Below, piece by piece: positions 19,501 to 25,683 of a stretch of 37,685 nucleotides of DNA. Source of the DNA: Candidatus Sulfopaludibacter sp. (GTDB taxonomy: Bacteria; Acidobacteriota; Terriglobia; Bryobacterales; Bryobacteraceae); assembly GCA_031292755.1 (NCBI GenBank), contig JARLGM010000053.1, positions 1-37,685 of the forward strand. The letters run 5' to 3'. The notes below the pieces were generated by a model. The model saw nothing but the letters and a program-made list of their open reading frames with translations. It did no database searches and was not told where the DNA came from. Position 1 is the first letter of the stretch. Each line of letters starts with the position of its first letter. A program made the translations under genes and the position numbers.

Positions 19501-20511
19501 TTCGAACGGGACTATCCCGACGTCTCCGTGCTCGACGCCATTTTCCATAAACTGACGGCCGAGCCGCAGGAGAAGAGCGCGCTTGTCCGGCAGTGCCGCA
19601 TGCTCGAAGACGAGTTCGACAAGGCGCTGGAGAAGCTGTGGATCCACGGCGGCGCGGTGGTGGACTACGCCGAAAACGTCAGCCGCGGCCATGACCGCTG
19701 GCGCGAATCTTACGGCGCGCAGGCCGATCAGAAGCAACAGCAGCTCAACCTGATTCTGCGCTACGCGGAAAGCAACGAGTGCCGCATGGCCTCGCTCGTG
19801 CGCCATTTCGGCGACCTGGCGGACAGCCGCAAGCCGTGCGGCATTTGCGATTTCTGCGCTCCGGAAGCGTGCGCCGGCCAGGAGTTCCGCCCGGCCACCG
19901 TGGACGAGCACGCCGCCGCGGCCGCGATCGTCGCCAAACTGCGCGACGAAGGCACGCGCGCCACCGGCAAGCTGTACACGGAACTGCATCCCAATGGCGA
20001 TTTGACGCGCAACGAGTTCGAAGACGTTCTGGGAGGCCTGGCGCGCGCCGGACTGGTGCACCTGATCGAAGCCACGTTTGAGAAGAACGGCAAGCAGATT
20101 CCCTATCGGAAAGCGGCGCTCACACGGGAAGGCGAGTCCACAAGCGAGTTCGATCTGGCGATGAAGGCCGCGGCCAAAACCACGGGCCGGCGTAAGCGCA
20201 AAGTCAAAAAGAAGAAGATTCGCGCGCAGGCAGAAGCGAAGGTGAAAGGCCTGCCGGTTCCGGTTCCCGAACCTCCGGCGCCGGCGGGAGACTCACCCGT
20301 TGAGGCAGCGCTGCGGGCGTGGCGTTTGGCCGAGGCGAAGCGGTTGGGCGTTCCGGCGTTCCGCATCTTCAGCGATCAGACGTTGCGGGCGGTGGCGGTA
20401 CGGCGGCCCGGCTCGACGGCGGAACTGCTGGCCATTCCGGGAATCGGGATCGGCACCGTGGAGAAATACGGGGCGCAGTTGTACCGCATCCTGCACGAAA
20501 GCGGAAGGTAG
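16576..20511 (+). CDS. Topoisomerase III-RecQ helicase fusion protein
   Basis: One uninterrupted frame of 1311 codons. Residues 8-605 form a type IA topoisomerase of the TopB class: Toprim E14 (LAEKPSVARD), D110 and E114/E116 in CATDAGREGELIFR, and catalytic Y322 in LISYPRTDSRHLS; HHAIIPT and GLGTPATRAAII are also present. A linker follows (about 606-634). Residues 635-1311 form a full RecQ: Walker A PTGSGKS (671-677), DEAH box at 769-772, aromatic loop SQWGHDFRPDY, motif VI QEIGRAGRDG, zinc ligands C1069, C1088, C1091 and C1094, a winged-helix region (about 1105-1180), a Lys/Arg-rich stretch (1204-1222) and an HRDC domain (about 1240-1311). E. coli TopB and RecQ are 653 and 609 residues, so both partners are near full length. 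Expected work: unwinding plus strand passage, for example decatenation or dissolution of double Holliday junctions. GTG 16606 is an alternative start. Confidence 0.93.
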   Translation: MAAPESGSIAVLAEKPSVARDIARVLGAGSKGDGYLHGNGYVVTWAIGHLAALAQPHEMNPEWRQWRRDRLPMLPKQWPLVVYEKTKDQFETVRRILLSPRVSQVVCATDAGREGELIFRYIYEAAQCNKPVRRLWISSLTPEAIRRGFDSLKPGGEYDPLADAARGRSRADWLVGLNLSRAYSLAYSEELSVGRVQTPTLAMVVERELAIRAFVPEDYLEVVATFHPAGAPKESVYKGTWFLKDSTRLPPDGEEARRIEARARTGEAAIESVEAQTQRMGPPALYDLTELQRHANRLFGFSAQATLDIAQALYERHKLISYPRTDSRHLSQDVAKTLPRIVETIATPYREQLAPGTGERPLGRRFVDDAKVTDHHAIIPTTTSPERASLSAEERRIYDLICRRLLSAWHDDHIWLVTTVITAIRNGEMVDRYRSSGSMVQQVGWKVLDVAPARKSQKEDEEQVLPPGLKNGMRVDVVDVEIQKKKTRPPKRFTEGTLLTAMETAGKTLDEKELSDAMKETGLGTPATRAAIIEVLFKREYLVRSGKSLEATDKGIRLIEVVHPEVKSPIMTGQWEAFLHRIQRKTAQLEPFLKGIEEYVTRVVGKVGETPVVKPEPAGESTAATPAQAVASDATPLELLRNAFGFSDFRASQETVCRTVIEGHDVLLVMPTGSGKSLCYQLPGIARGGTTLVISPLIALMEDQVAKLKARNFAVERIHSGRDRAASRQACIDYLNGKLQFLFIAPERLRVAGFPEMLAKRKPSLIAIDEAHCISQWGHDFRPDYRMLNQHLPALRPAPVIALTATATPVVQDDIALQLGLDKPTRFIQGFRRDNLAVEVLEVQQSAREELATSLLMEKSRRPAIIYTPTRAQATSLAAQLCRHFPSGAYHAGLDAQHRKHVQEQFVEGSIQVMVATIAFGMGIDKPDVRTIIHTALPGSLEQYYQEIGRAGRDGKPSRTILMHSYSDRRTHDFFFERDYPDVSVLDAIFHKLTAEPQEKSALVRQCRMLEDEFDKALEKLWIHGGAVVDYAENVSRGHDRWRESYGAQADQKQQQLNLILRYAESNECRMASLVRHFGDLADSRKPCGICDFCAPEACAGQEFRPATVDEHAAAAAIVAKLRDEGTRATGKLYTELHPNGDLTRNEFEDVLGGLARAGLVHLIEATFEKNGKQIPYRKAALTREGESTSEFDLAMKAAAKTTGRRKRKVKKKKIRAQAEAKVKGLPVPVPEPPAPAGDSPVEAALRAWRLAEAKRLGVPAFRIFSDQTLRAVAVRRPGSTAELLAIPGIGIGTVEKYGAQLYRILHESGR

Positions 20512-20522
20512 AGTGTTGGGTG

Positions 20523-20528
20523 TAAGCT
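20523..20528 (+). promoter_or_regulatory. -10-like hexamer TAAGCT close to a start codon
   Basis: TAAGCT ends 7 bases before ATG 20536, in the short gap after the fusion gene. It repeats the TAAGCTAT octamer found before 9981. No Shine-Dalgarno sequence is seen, so a leaderless message is possible. Confidence 0.35.
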
Positions 20529-20535
20529 ATCGCTT

Positions 20536-20856
20536 ATGAAAAAGATTGCACTGTCTCTGGCTACCGCCGCGTTGCTGCTGGCCGCCGGGGGCCCCCTGAC
20601 GCTCACCGGCACCATCACCGACACTATGTGCGGCGGCGATCACTCCGCCATGAATATGCACCCGGACCTGAAGTGCATCACCGAATGCGTGAAGAGCATG
20701 GGCGCCAAGTATGCGCTGTGGGACGGTAAAACGGTCTACGAATTGAGCGATCAGAAGGGCGCCTCGAAGTTTGCCGCGCAACGGGTGAATGTGAGCGGAA
20801 CGGTGGACTCCGGCACCAAGACCATTCAGGTGGTCTCGATCGCGCGTGCGAAGTAG
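20536..20856 (+). CDS. Small exported protein with conserved cysteines, unknown function
   Basis: The protein has 106 residues. A signal peptide (MKKIALSLATAALLLAAGG) precedes LTGTITDTMCGGDHSAMNM, then KCITECVKSMGAKYALWDGKTVYELSDQ and RVNVSGTVDSGTKTIQVVSI. The TDxMCGxxH block, the C-x3-C pair and the OB-like beta ending form a pattern I associate with small periplasmic proteins widespread in Acidobacteriota. The Cys/His cluster could bind a metal or form disulphides, but no function is established. It lies 24 bases after the topB-recQ fusion and directly before a zinc-ribbon microprotein, and could be read from its own TAAGCT element. Confidence 0.75.
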   Translation: MKKIALSLATAALLLAAGGPLTLTGTITDTMCGGDHSAMNMHPDLKCITECVKSMGAKYALWDGKTVYELSDQKGASKFAAQRVNVSGTVDSGTKTIQVVSIARAK

Positions 20857-20858
20857 CC

Positions 20859-20999
20859 ATGCCGGACGCGGTTGAACTGTACTGCCCGGCCTGCGGTAAG
20901 CCGGTACCGGACCCGCTGGTGTGCGGCGATTGCCATGCGGTGATCTGCCGGGTCTGCGGGACCCCTCTGGAGCGGATCGACGACCTGGGGGTAGGGTAG
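20859..20999 (+). CDS. Zinc-ribbon microprotein
   Basis: A 46-codon frame starts at ATG 20859, 2 bases after the previous stop. It encodes four Cys pairs or near-pairs: YCPACGK, VCGDCH, ICRVCG. The spacing C-x2-C, C-x2-C, C-x2-C with a nearby His would fold as a small zinc ribbon or rubredoxin-like knuckle. The tight spacing and the Cys pattern argue that it is real despite its length. It may be a nucleic-acid or protein adaptor; this is a guess. There is no recognisable ribosome site, so translation probably depends on coupling to the gene before it. Confidence 0.6.
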   Translation: MPDAVELYCPACGKPVPDPLVCGDCHAVICRVCGTPLERIDDLGVG

Positions 21000-21138
21000 A
21001 TCCGAAGAGGTCTTTGCGCAAGGACGCGCAGTGCCCGCGGCAGGCCGGATTTTCGGGTAATTGACCTTTCAGGACCCGATTAGCCCTTTTGGCCCTTAGC
21101 GTGCTGTTTAATCCACGACTCATACAGGAGGGTCCACG
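21000..21138 (+). promoter_or_regulatory. Leader and likely promoter region of the kor operon
   Basis: This is the only sizeable gap before the four kor genes. It holds TTGACC at 21061-21066, a TTTAAT at 21107-21112 (too far from TTGACC to pair with it), and a strong ribosome site AGGAGGG just before ATG 21139. A small hairpin TGCGC/GCGCA near 21016-21031 lacks a T-run. The exact promoter cannot be fixed by eye. Confidence 0.3.
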
Positions 21139-21357
21139 ATGGCCAAGGGCTTCGTCAGCATCACTGTGGAACGGTGTAAGGGGTGCGGATTCTGCGTCGA
21201 ATTCTGCCCCACCCATGTTCTATGTCTTTCTTCTGCCTTTAATTCCAAGGGATATCATCCGCCCAACATAGTCAGCGCCGAGAAGTGCAGCGGCTGCGAC
21301 CTTTGCGGTATGTACTGTCCCGATTTCGCAATTTTTGGAGCACGGTATGCACGCTGA
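21139..21357 (+). CDS. korD: 2-oxoacid:ferredoxin oxidoreductase, ferredoxin-like delta subunit
   Basis: The protein has 72 residues with two [4Fe-4S] motifs: CKGCGFCVEFCP (13-24) and CSGCDLCGMYCP (49-60). This is the bacterial-type 2[4Fe-4S] ferredoxin fold used as the delta subunit of KorDABC enzymes, relaying electrons from the thiamine-diphosphate site to free ferredoxin. Its ribosome site, AGGAGGG, is the strongest in this operon. The 3' end overlaps the proposed korA start by 11 bases. Gene order and overlaps support a single complex. Confidence 0.92.
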   Translation: MAKGFVSITVERCKGCGFCVEFCPTHVLCLSSAFNSKGYHPPNIVSAEKCSGCDLCGMYCPDFAIFGARYAR

Positions 21358-22504
21358 TCCGAAAGGTGTCTTAACAGGTGTACATTTCCTCGATGGCGAC
21401 CACGCGTGTTGTGAGGGAACCCTCGCAGCCGGTGCGCGATTTGCCGCAGGATACCCCATTACTCCGTCCACTGAAGTGGTCGAACGCTTCGCCTGGAGAA
21501 TTCCGACGGTCGGCGGGCTGTTCATTCAAATGGAAGACGAACTGGCCGCTTCCATCGCCATCCAGGGCGCGGTGTGGGGAGGCGCGAAGGCCTTTACGGT
21601 CACCAGCGGCCCGGGATTCTCACTGATGATGGAACATATCGGGTACGCGGCCATGACGGAAACCCCCTGCGTGTTCGTGAATGTGCAGCGCGGCGGCCCC
21701 TCGACGGGCCTGCCCACGCTCCCGGCTCAAGCCGATATGATGCAGGCCCGGTGGGGCTCGCACGGCGATTATGGCATCATCGCGCTGTGCCCGAATTCGC
21801 CCCAGGAGTGCTTCGACCTGACGATTCAGGCGTTCAATCTGGCCGAAGAGTTCCGCGTTCCGGTCATGTTGATGCTGGATGAATGCGTCGGGCACATGAC
21901 CGAAAAAGTGGTGATTCCCGAAGCGGACGGGATCAACATCGTGCCCCGGCGCTTCACGCACAAGAGTCCCGAGGAGTTCCGCCTGTTCGAACCGCAAGCG
22001 GACGGGGTGCCCGACATGGTGAAAGCGGGCGATGGCTACCGCTTCCACGTGACCGGCCTGACCCACGACGAGCGCGGCTACCCCAACATGACGGTGGATA
22101 CGCAGGACCGCATGGTGCGGCGCATGCAAACCAAATTGGCGCCGCTGGCCGGCAGCCGGGCCTTTTTCGAGGCGGAGCACCTGGAAGGCGCCGACGTGGT
22201 GGTGGTCTCCTACGGGATCACTTCGCGCGTGGCACAGCGGGCCATCGAACTGGCGCGGCAGCAGGGCGTACGCGCCGGCAAGTTCCGGCTGATCTCGGCG
22301 TGGCCATTCCCGGCGGCGCACATCGCCGAACTGGCGGCGCGCGTGAAGGCGTTTGTGGTTCCCGAGCTCAACCTGGGCCAGATGGTAAACGAGGTGGAAC
22401 GGGCGGCAGCGGGCAAAGCGGCGGTGATCCCGGTGACCCATGCCGGCGGTACGGTGCACAATCCCGAGACAATCCTGAAGGCCATTGTGGAGGCAGCGCG
22501 ATGA
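21347..22504 (+). CDS. korA: 2-oxoacid:ferredoxin oxidoreductase, alpha subunit
   Basis: The ATG at 21347 gives 385 residues; a TTG at 21335 in the same frame would add four, but GGAG lies well placed before the ATG. The sequence has the pyrimidine-binding domain motif GYPITPSTEVVE near the N-terminus, then MEDELAASIAIQGAVWGGAKAF (split here), TSGPGFSLMMEHIGYA and QRGGPSTGLPT, and a C-terminal transketolase-like domain with VVVVSYGITSRVAQRA and VPELNLGQM. The family decarboxylates 2-oxoglutarate or a similar 2-oxoacid to the acyl-CoA while reducing ferredoxin. The exact substrate cannot be fixed here; 2-oxoglutarate is the usual one for this gene order. The stop overlaps korB (ATGA). Confidence 0.93.
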   Translation: MHADPKGVLTGVHFLDGDHACCEGTLAAGARFAAGYPITPSTEVVERFAWRIPTVGGLFIQMEDELAASIAIQGAVWGGAKAFTVTSGPGFSLMMEHIGYAAMTETPCVFVNVQRGGPSTGLPTLPAQADMMQARWGSHGDYGIIALCPNSPQECFDLTIQAFNLAEEFRVPVMLMLDECVGHMTEKVVIPEADGINIVPRRFTHKSPEEFRLFEPQADGVPDMVKAGDGYRFHVTGLTHDERGYPNMTVDTQDRMVRRMQTKLAPLAGSRAFFEAEHLEGADVVVVSYGITSRVAQRAIELARQQGVRAGKFRLISAWPFPAAHIAELAARVKAFVVPELNLGQMVNEVERAAAGKAAVIPVTHAGGTVHNPETILKAIVEAAR

Positions 22505-23400
22505 ACGAGACGACGCTAGAAATCCCTTATGAAATTCCGGCCGATGCGCACAATCCGGTAGAACCGTTCCTGCGCATGGACCGTATGCCGCACATCTGGT
22601 GTCCCGGTTGCGGCATCGGCACCACGGTCAACTGCTTCACCCGCGCGCTGCTGGATTCGAAAGCGGATCTGGATAAGGTGGCGGTGGTGTCGGGCATCGG
22701 TTGCACGGGGCGGGTAGCAGGTTACGCGCGTCTGGATTCGTTCCACACGACACACGGGCGGGCCATTCCATTCGCCACGGGGCTCAAGCTTTCGAACCCC
22801 GAATTGCAGGTGGTGGTGTACTCGGGAGACGGCGACCTGTTCGCCATCGGCGGCAATCATTTCATTCACGCGGCGCGGCGCAATATGGATCTCAAGGTGA
22901 TCTGCGTGAACAACCTGACGTACGCCATGACGGGCGGGCAGACGGCGCCCACGACGCCCAGCAAAGTGATCAGCGCGACCAACCCCTACGGCGTTTTCGA
23001 GCCTTCATTCAACCTGGTGGCCCTGGCGGAAGCGGCGGGCGCTTCCTACGTGGCGCGCTGGACCACGTATCACGTCAAGCAACTGGCGCGCTCCATGGAA
23101 GAGATATTCAAGAAGAAGGGCTTTTGCTTCATCGAGGTGCTTTCGCCCTGCCCGACGCTGTATCAACGGCGCAACAAGATGGGGGACGGGCTGGACACCA
23201 TGAAGTTCTATAAGGAAGTCAGCAAAGTGCGTCACGGTGCGCGCACCAGCGAATGCGAGCTCACCAAGAGCGGCGAAATCGTGGTCGGCAAATTCGTGGA
23301 TCGCGAACGGCCCGATTATTTCGAGCTGCTCCGCGCTCAGATGACCGAATCGCTGGGCGACCGTTACGCGGAACCGGAGGTCTCATGCAGCGAATGTTAA
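22501..23400 (+). CDS. korB: 2-oxoacid:ferredoxin oxidoreductase, beta subunit (thiamine-diphosphate site)
   Basis: The protein has 299 residues from ATG 22501. It contains HIWCPGCGIGT (iron-sulphur ligand pair), GIGCTGR, THGRAIPFATGLKL, and the thiamine-diphosphate/Mg motif GDGDLFAIGGNH running to VNNLTYAMTGGQ, followed by SPCPTLYQRRNKMGDG. This is the catalytic half that pairs with KorA. A longer in-frame opening exists upstream inside korA, but only the ATGA overlap start gives the conserved N-terminus. The 3' end overlaps korC by 16 bases and contains its GGAGG ribosome site. Confidence 0.94.
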   Translation: MNETTLEIPYEIPADAHNPVEPFLRMDRMPHIWCPGCGIGTTVNCFTRALLDSKADLDKVAVVSGIGCTGRVAGYARLDSFHTTHGRAIPFATGLKLSNPELQVVVYSGDGDLFAIGGNHFIHAARRNMDLKVICVNNLTYAMTGGQTAPTTPSKVISATNPYGVFEPSFNLVALAEAAGASYVARWTTYHVKQLARSMEEIFKKKGFCFIEVLSPCPTLYQRRNKMGDGLDTMKFYKEVSKVRHGARTSECELTKSGEIVVGKFVDRERPDYFELLRAQMTESLGDRYAEPEVSCSEC

Positions 23401-23987
23401 CGGAAATTCGAATTGCCGGATTTGGGGGGCAGGGCGTGATTCTGGCCGCCGCGGTAATCGGCAAAGCTACCGCCATTTTCGAAAGCGGCCACGCCACTAT
23501 GACGCAGAGCTTCGGCCCGGAGGCGCGCGGCGGCTCATCGAGCGCACAGGTGATTCTATCCAGCGAGCCGATTCTGTATCCCTACATCACGCGTCCGGAC
23601 ATCCTGGTGGTGATGTCGCAGGAAGCCTACACACGGTTCTCTCCGGAATTGAAGCCCGGCGGAATCCTGATCACCGAACAGGAACTGGTGCGGGTGGACC
23701 GGTTCCCGGCGGGAGTCCGCGCGTATGGGGTGCCCGCTACGCGCCTGGCCGAAGAGTTGGGACGCAAGGTGGTGCTGAATATCGTAATGGTGGGGTTCTA
23801 TGCCGCAGTCACGCACCTGGCGGCTCCCGATTCGCTGCGCAAAGCCGTGGCGGATTCGGTGCCTCCCGCCATGCAGCATCTGAATCTGCAAGCCTTCGAC
23901 AAAGGCTTCGCGTACGGTTCCGAGCTGATGATCAAGCTCTCCGAACACGACAACGACTCGGTAGTGGCCACGCTCGAAGTCGGGTAG
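23385..23987 (+). CDS. korC: 2-oxoacid:ferredoxin oxidoreductase, gamma subunit
   Basis: The protein has 200 residues from ATG 23385, preceded by GGAGG at 23376-23380; ATG 23394 is an alternative. It has the family opening TEIRIAGFGGQGVILAA, then SFGPEARGGSSSAQVILS, YPYITRPDILVVMSQEAY and the closing segment of gamma-type subunits. The gamma domain binds the CoA side and completes the KorDABC enzyme. It is the last gene of the operon; no terminator hairpin with a T-run is visible after it. Confidence 0.92.
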   Translation: MQRMLTEIRIAGFGGQGVILAAAVIGKATAIFESGHATMTQSFGPEARGGSSSAQVILSSEPILYPYITRPDILVVMSQEAYTRFSPELKPGGILITEQELVRVDRFPAGVRAYGVPATRLAEELGRKVVLNIVMVGFYAAVTHLAAPDSLRKAVADSVPPAMQHLNLQAFDKGFAYGSELMIKLSEHDNDSVVATLEVG

Positions 23988-24043
23988 ACGTTCCGGGCAA
24001 GGCTCGGGCGAATATTCGGTTGTCAAAGATCGTCGATCGGTGG

Positions 24044-24721
24044 TTATGCGGCCATGCGGAGCGGTTTTTGGGGCTTCTGGAAGAGCTTTTTCGCCTCGGC
24101 GAGGCGTTGGGCGTGGACGACCAGACGGCCGATTTCGGGGTTCGAAAAATCAAATTGCGGGTAGTGGGCGAGGCGCGGCAGGTCGCGCTCGATATCGAGG
24201 ATCTCTCCCTTGCTTGCCGCGAGTTGGGCGAGCAGGGCGGCCTCTTCGACGGCCTGCTGGAGGGCTTCGCGACGCTCCTGCTGCAACTGGCGCAACTGGG
24301 CCGTGGTCTGTACTTCCTTGCGCTTGATGCGCTGCTCGTAGAGGCTGAGCAGGGTGCGGTTCTTCGGGTCGCTGAGCCAGATGCGGGTTTTGGCGAAGGC
24401 GGCGTCGATTTCCGGGTGGTGGGCGGTGATGGTATCGGGTTGGGTGAGGCCGAAGGAGTAGATGTTGTTGTCGAGCGCGGCGGCGAGCTTGAGGCGCCAG
24501 CGGTCATCGGCGATTTCCTGGGCGAGTTCGACTTCCATGCCGCCGACCGGGGCCAGGGTTTGGTGGATGGTTTGGCAGTGGGCCTTGTAGGCCACCTCGT
24601 CCTCGGGGGTGAGGATGAGGACCTGGCCCGTAAGACCGTGCCGGTAGGCGTTCAGAGCGCGCGGGTCGCGCGGCTTGGGTTCTGTTAGTTGGAGTTTCTC
24701 TTCCGTTACTTGAGCAGGCAT
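24044..24721 (-). CDS. Hypothetical protein with N-terminal NAYRHGLTG motif
   Basis: The protein has 225 residues and is soluble and mostly helical. Near the N-terminus RALNAYRHGLTGQVL resembles the NAxRHGLT box of a broad uncharacterised family often found in many copies in Acidobacteriota and Planctomycetes. WRLKLAAALDNNIYS, a long charged helix (about 130-175, rich in Gln, Glu and Arg; likely coiled coil) and a Lys/Pro end follow. The start has a strong ribosome site, GGAGGAGC, and a TATGAT hexamer 23 bases upstream. It points toward the kor operon. No function is known; in other genomes such genes often lie near mobile DNA, which would fit the accessory region to its right. Confidence 0.72.
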   Translation of the reverse strand: MPAQVTEEKLQLTEPKPRDPRALNAYRHGLTGQVLILTPEDEVAYKAHCQTIHQTLAPVGGMEVELAQEIADDRWRLKLAAALDNNIYSFGLTQPDTITAHHPEIDAAFAKTRIWLSDPKNRTLLSLYEQRIKRKEVQTTAQLRQLQQERREALQQAVEEAALLAQLAASKGEILDIERDLPRLAHYPQFDFSNPEIGRLVVHAQRLAEAKKLFQKPQKPLRMAA

Positions 24722-24744
24722 ACGTGCTCCTCCAGTTTCATTGG

Positions 24745-24750
24745 ATCATA
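24745..24750 (-). promoter_or_regulatory. Probable -10 element TATGAT for the NAYRHGLTG gene
   Basis: TATGAT on the minus strand lies 23 bases before ATG 24721, with GGAGGAGC at 24726-24733 between them. The spacing is typical of a short-leader gene. No firm -35 element was seen. Confidence 0.4.
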
Positions 24751-25277
24751 CGAAGTTATCGATTCCGGAGGAAGGTGCGTGTAAGTGGTTTCTTGTGAGC
24801 GAAAAATATAGTTGAAACGGTGTTACTGAAAATGGTCTGGCGCCAACGGTCAATGGAATGAACCGCCACTTCACAACCGCTCGTCGAAGCGGAATTCGAA
24901 GACCCTTTCGGTTGAGCGCACCGAAAACTGATGAATCCCGCACGTGTCAGAAGGGATCTGAACAGTTACCCGTCCCTCTTTGGGGGCGGTTAGCACAAGA
25001 GTTCCCTATCAAGACACATAAATGTTTTGCGCGGCGATGTTTGCTAAGTTGAATGTCGATTCGCGTTAACTTGCCTCGTCCGGGGAATCTGTGGGCGAGT
25101 GGCACGTTTCGAATTGCGGCCGGAACATTAGCCCGCGTGGGCGGCGCAGACAAGGCCAGATGGCAAGAACCGCTCCTGCTCTTTGCGTAGCCAGTTTCCT
25201 TCGCAAGCAGTTTGCCTCTCCAAGGCTGAAGGGCAACGAATGCGACGCGTTGGGGCTTGTGATAGCATGATCAAGAA
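24751..25277. other. Gene-free stretch in the accessory region
   Basis: About 530 bases with no convincing coding sequence on either strand, and a visibly lower GC content near its left end than the neighbouring genes. No tRNA, inverted-repeat pair or array was recognised. It may contain decayed genes too eroded to name. The last bases (TAGCAT at 25263-25268) may serve the next small gene. Confidence 0.5.
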
Positions 25278-25511
25278 GTGAAGAGAGCATTCGCAGAACG
25301 CCCGCTGACTATTGTCCTGTGCGTCGTATTGCTATCGCTTCTGGTCCTGAATCCTGTCGGCTCACACGTTTGGCTAGAGCTGGTTTCGCCGCTGATTTTG
25401 TTTGCAACACTTCCCGTGTTGATGGCAAAGCTGCCGCGGAAACCACAGGTGCAGGGCCAGCCCATCTCCTTCCTCTCTCTCGACTCCTCCAGAGCTCCCC
25501 CCATCGCGTAG
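25278..25511 (+). CDS. Small membrane protein, unknown
   Basis: A GTG start at 25278 gives 77 residues. Residues 10-27 (TIVLCVVLLSLLVLNPVG) and about 31-49 (VWLELVSPLILFATLPVLM) are two hydrophobic segments, followed by a polar tail KLPRKPQVQGQP. The positively charged N-terminus (KRAFAER) would stay inside. TAGCAT lies 9 bases before the GTG. A four-codon frame ATG 25268 to TGA 25281 overlaps the GTG and could couple translation. Not recognised; it could also be a shortened relic of a longer membrane protein, because the sequence after it looks degraded. Confidence 0.45.
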   Translation: MKRAFAERPLTIVLCVVLLSLLVLNPVGSHVWLELVSPLILFATLPVLMAKLPRKPQVQGQPISFLSLDSSRAPPIA

Positions 25512-25683
25512 GTACCGCGGACGGACGGCGCCTGCCCGATGTTCGATTCTCGCTGATTCTTGTCACGTTGAAACCGGAGCACGCGCTGGATGCGCTGGAT
25601 GCGCAGTTTGTGAATCCGGCTCGTTCACGCGTGCGATAAGACATCTAACAGGGACGGATCTTTAAGAAAGGATCGAGGAAATC
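25512..25683. other. Short non-coding gap with possible M56 peptidase relic at its end
   Basis: Nothing is clearly coding. GCGCTGGAT is repeated twice near 25584-25601. The last six codons before ATG 25684, after an in-frame TAA at 25663, read E-R-I-E-E-I and continue into M-T-N-Q of the next gene, as in M56/BlaR1 fusion proteins. The same bases supply the GAGGAA ribosome site. Confidence 0.4.

Noticed and set aside
17659..20061. An 800-codon open frame antisense to the topoisomerase-RecQ gene
   Set aside because: His/Arg/Gln-rich product without motifs. It mirrors the real gene's codon bias, as expected in GC-rich DNA, while the plus strand carries all catalytic motifs.
16576..20511. Reverse gyrase
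   Set aside because: The helicase is RecQ with HRDC and lies after, not before, the topoisomerase; the topoisomerase is of the TopB class.
21061..21112. TTGACC with TTTAAT as a standard promoter for the kor operon
   Set aside because: The spacing is about 40 bases, far from the 16-18 expected.
24751..25277. Possible genes in the gene-free stretch (several frames of 60-75 codons)
   Set aside because: No ribosome sites, no motifs and mixed amino-acid content; none could be supported.
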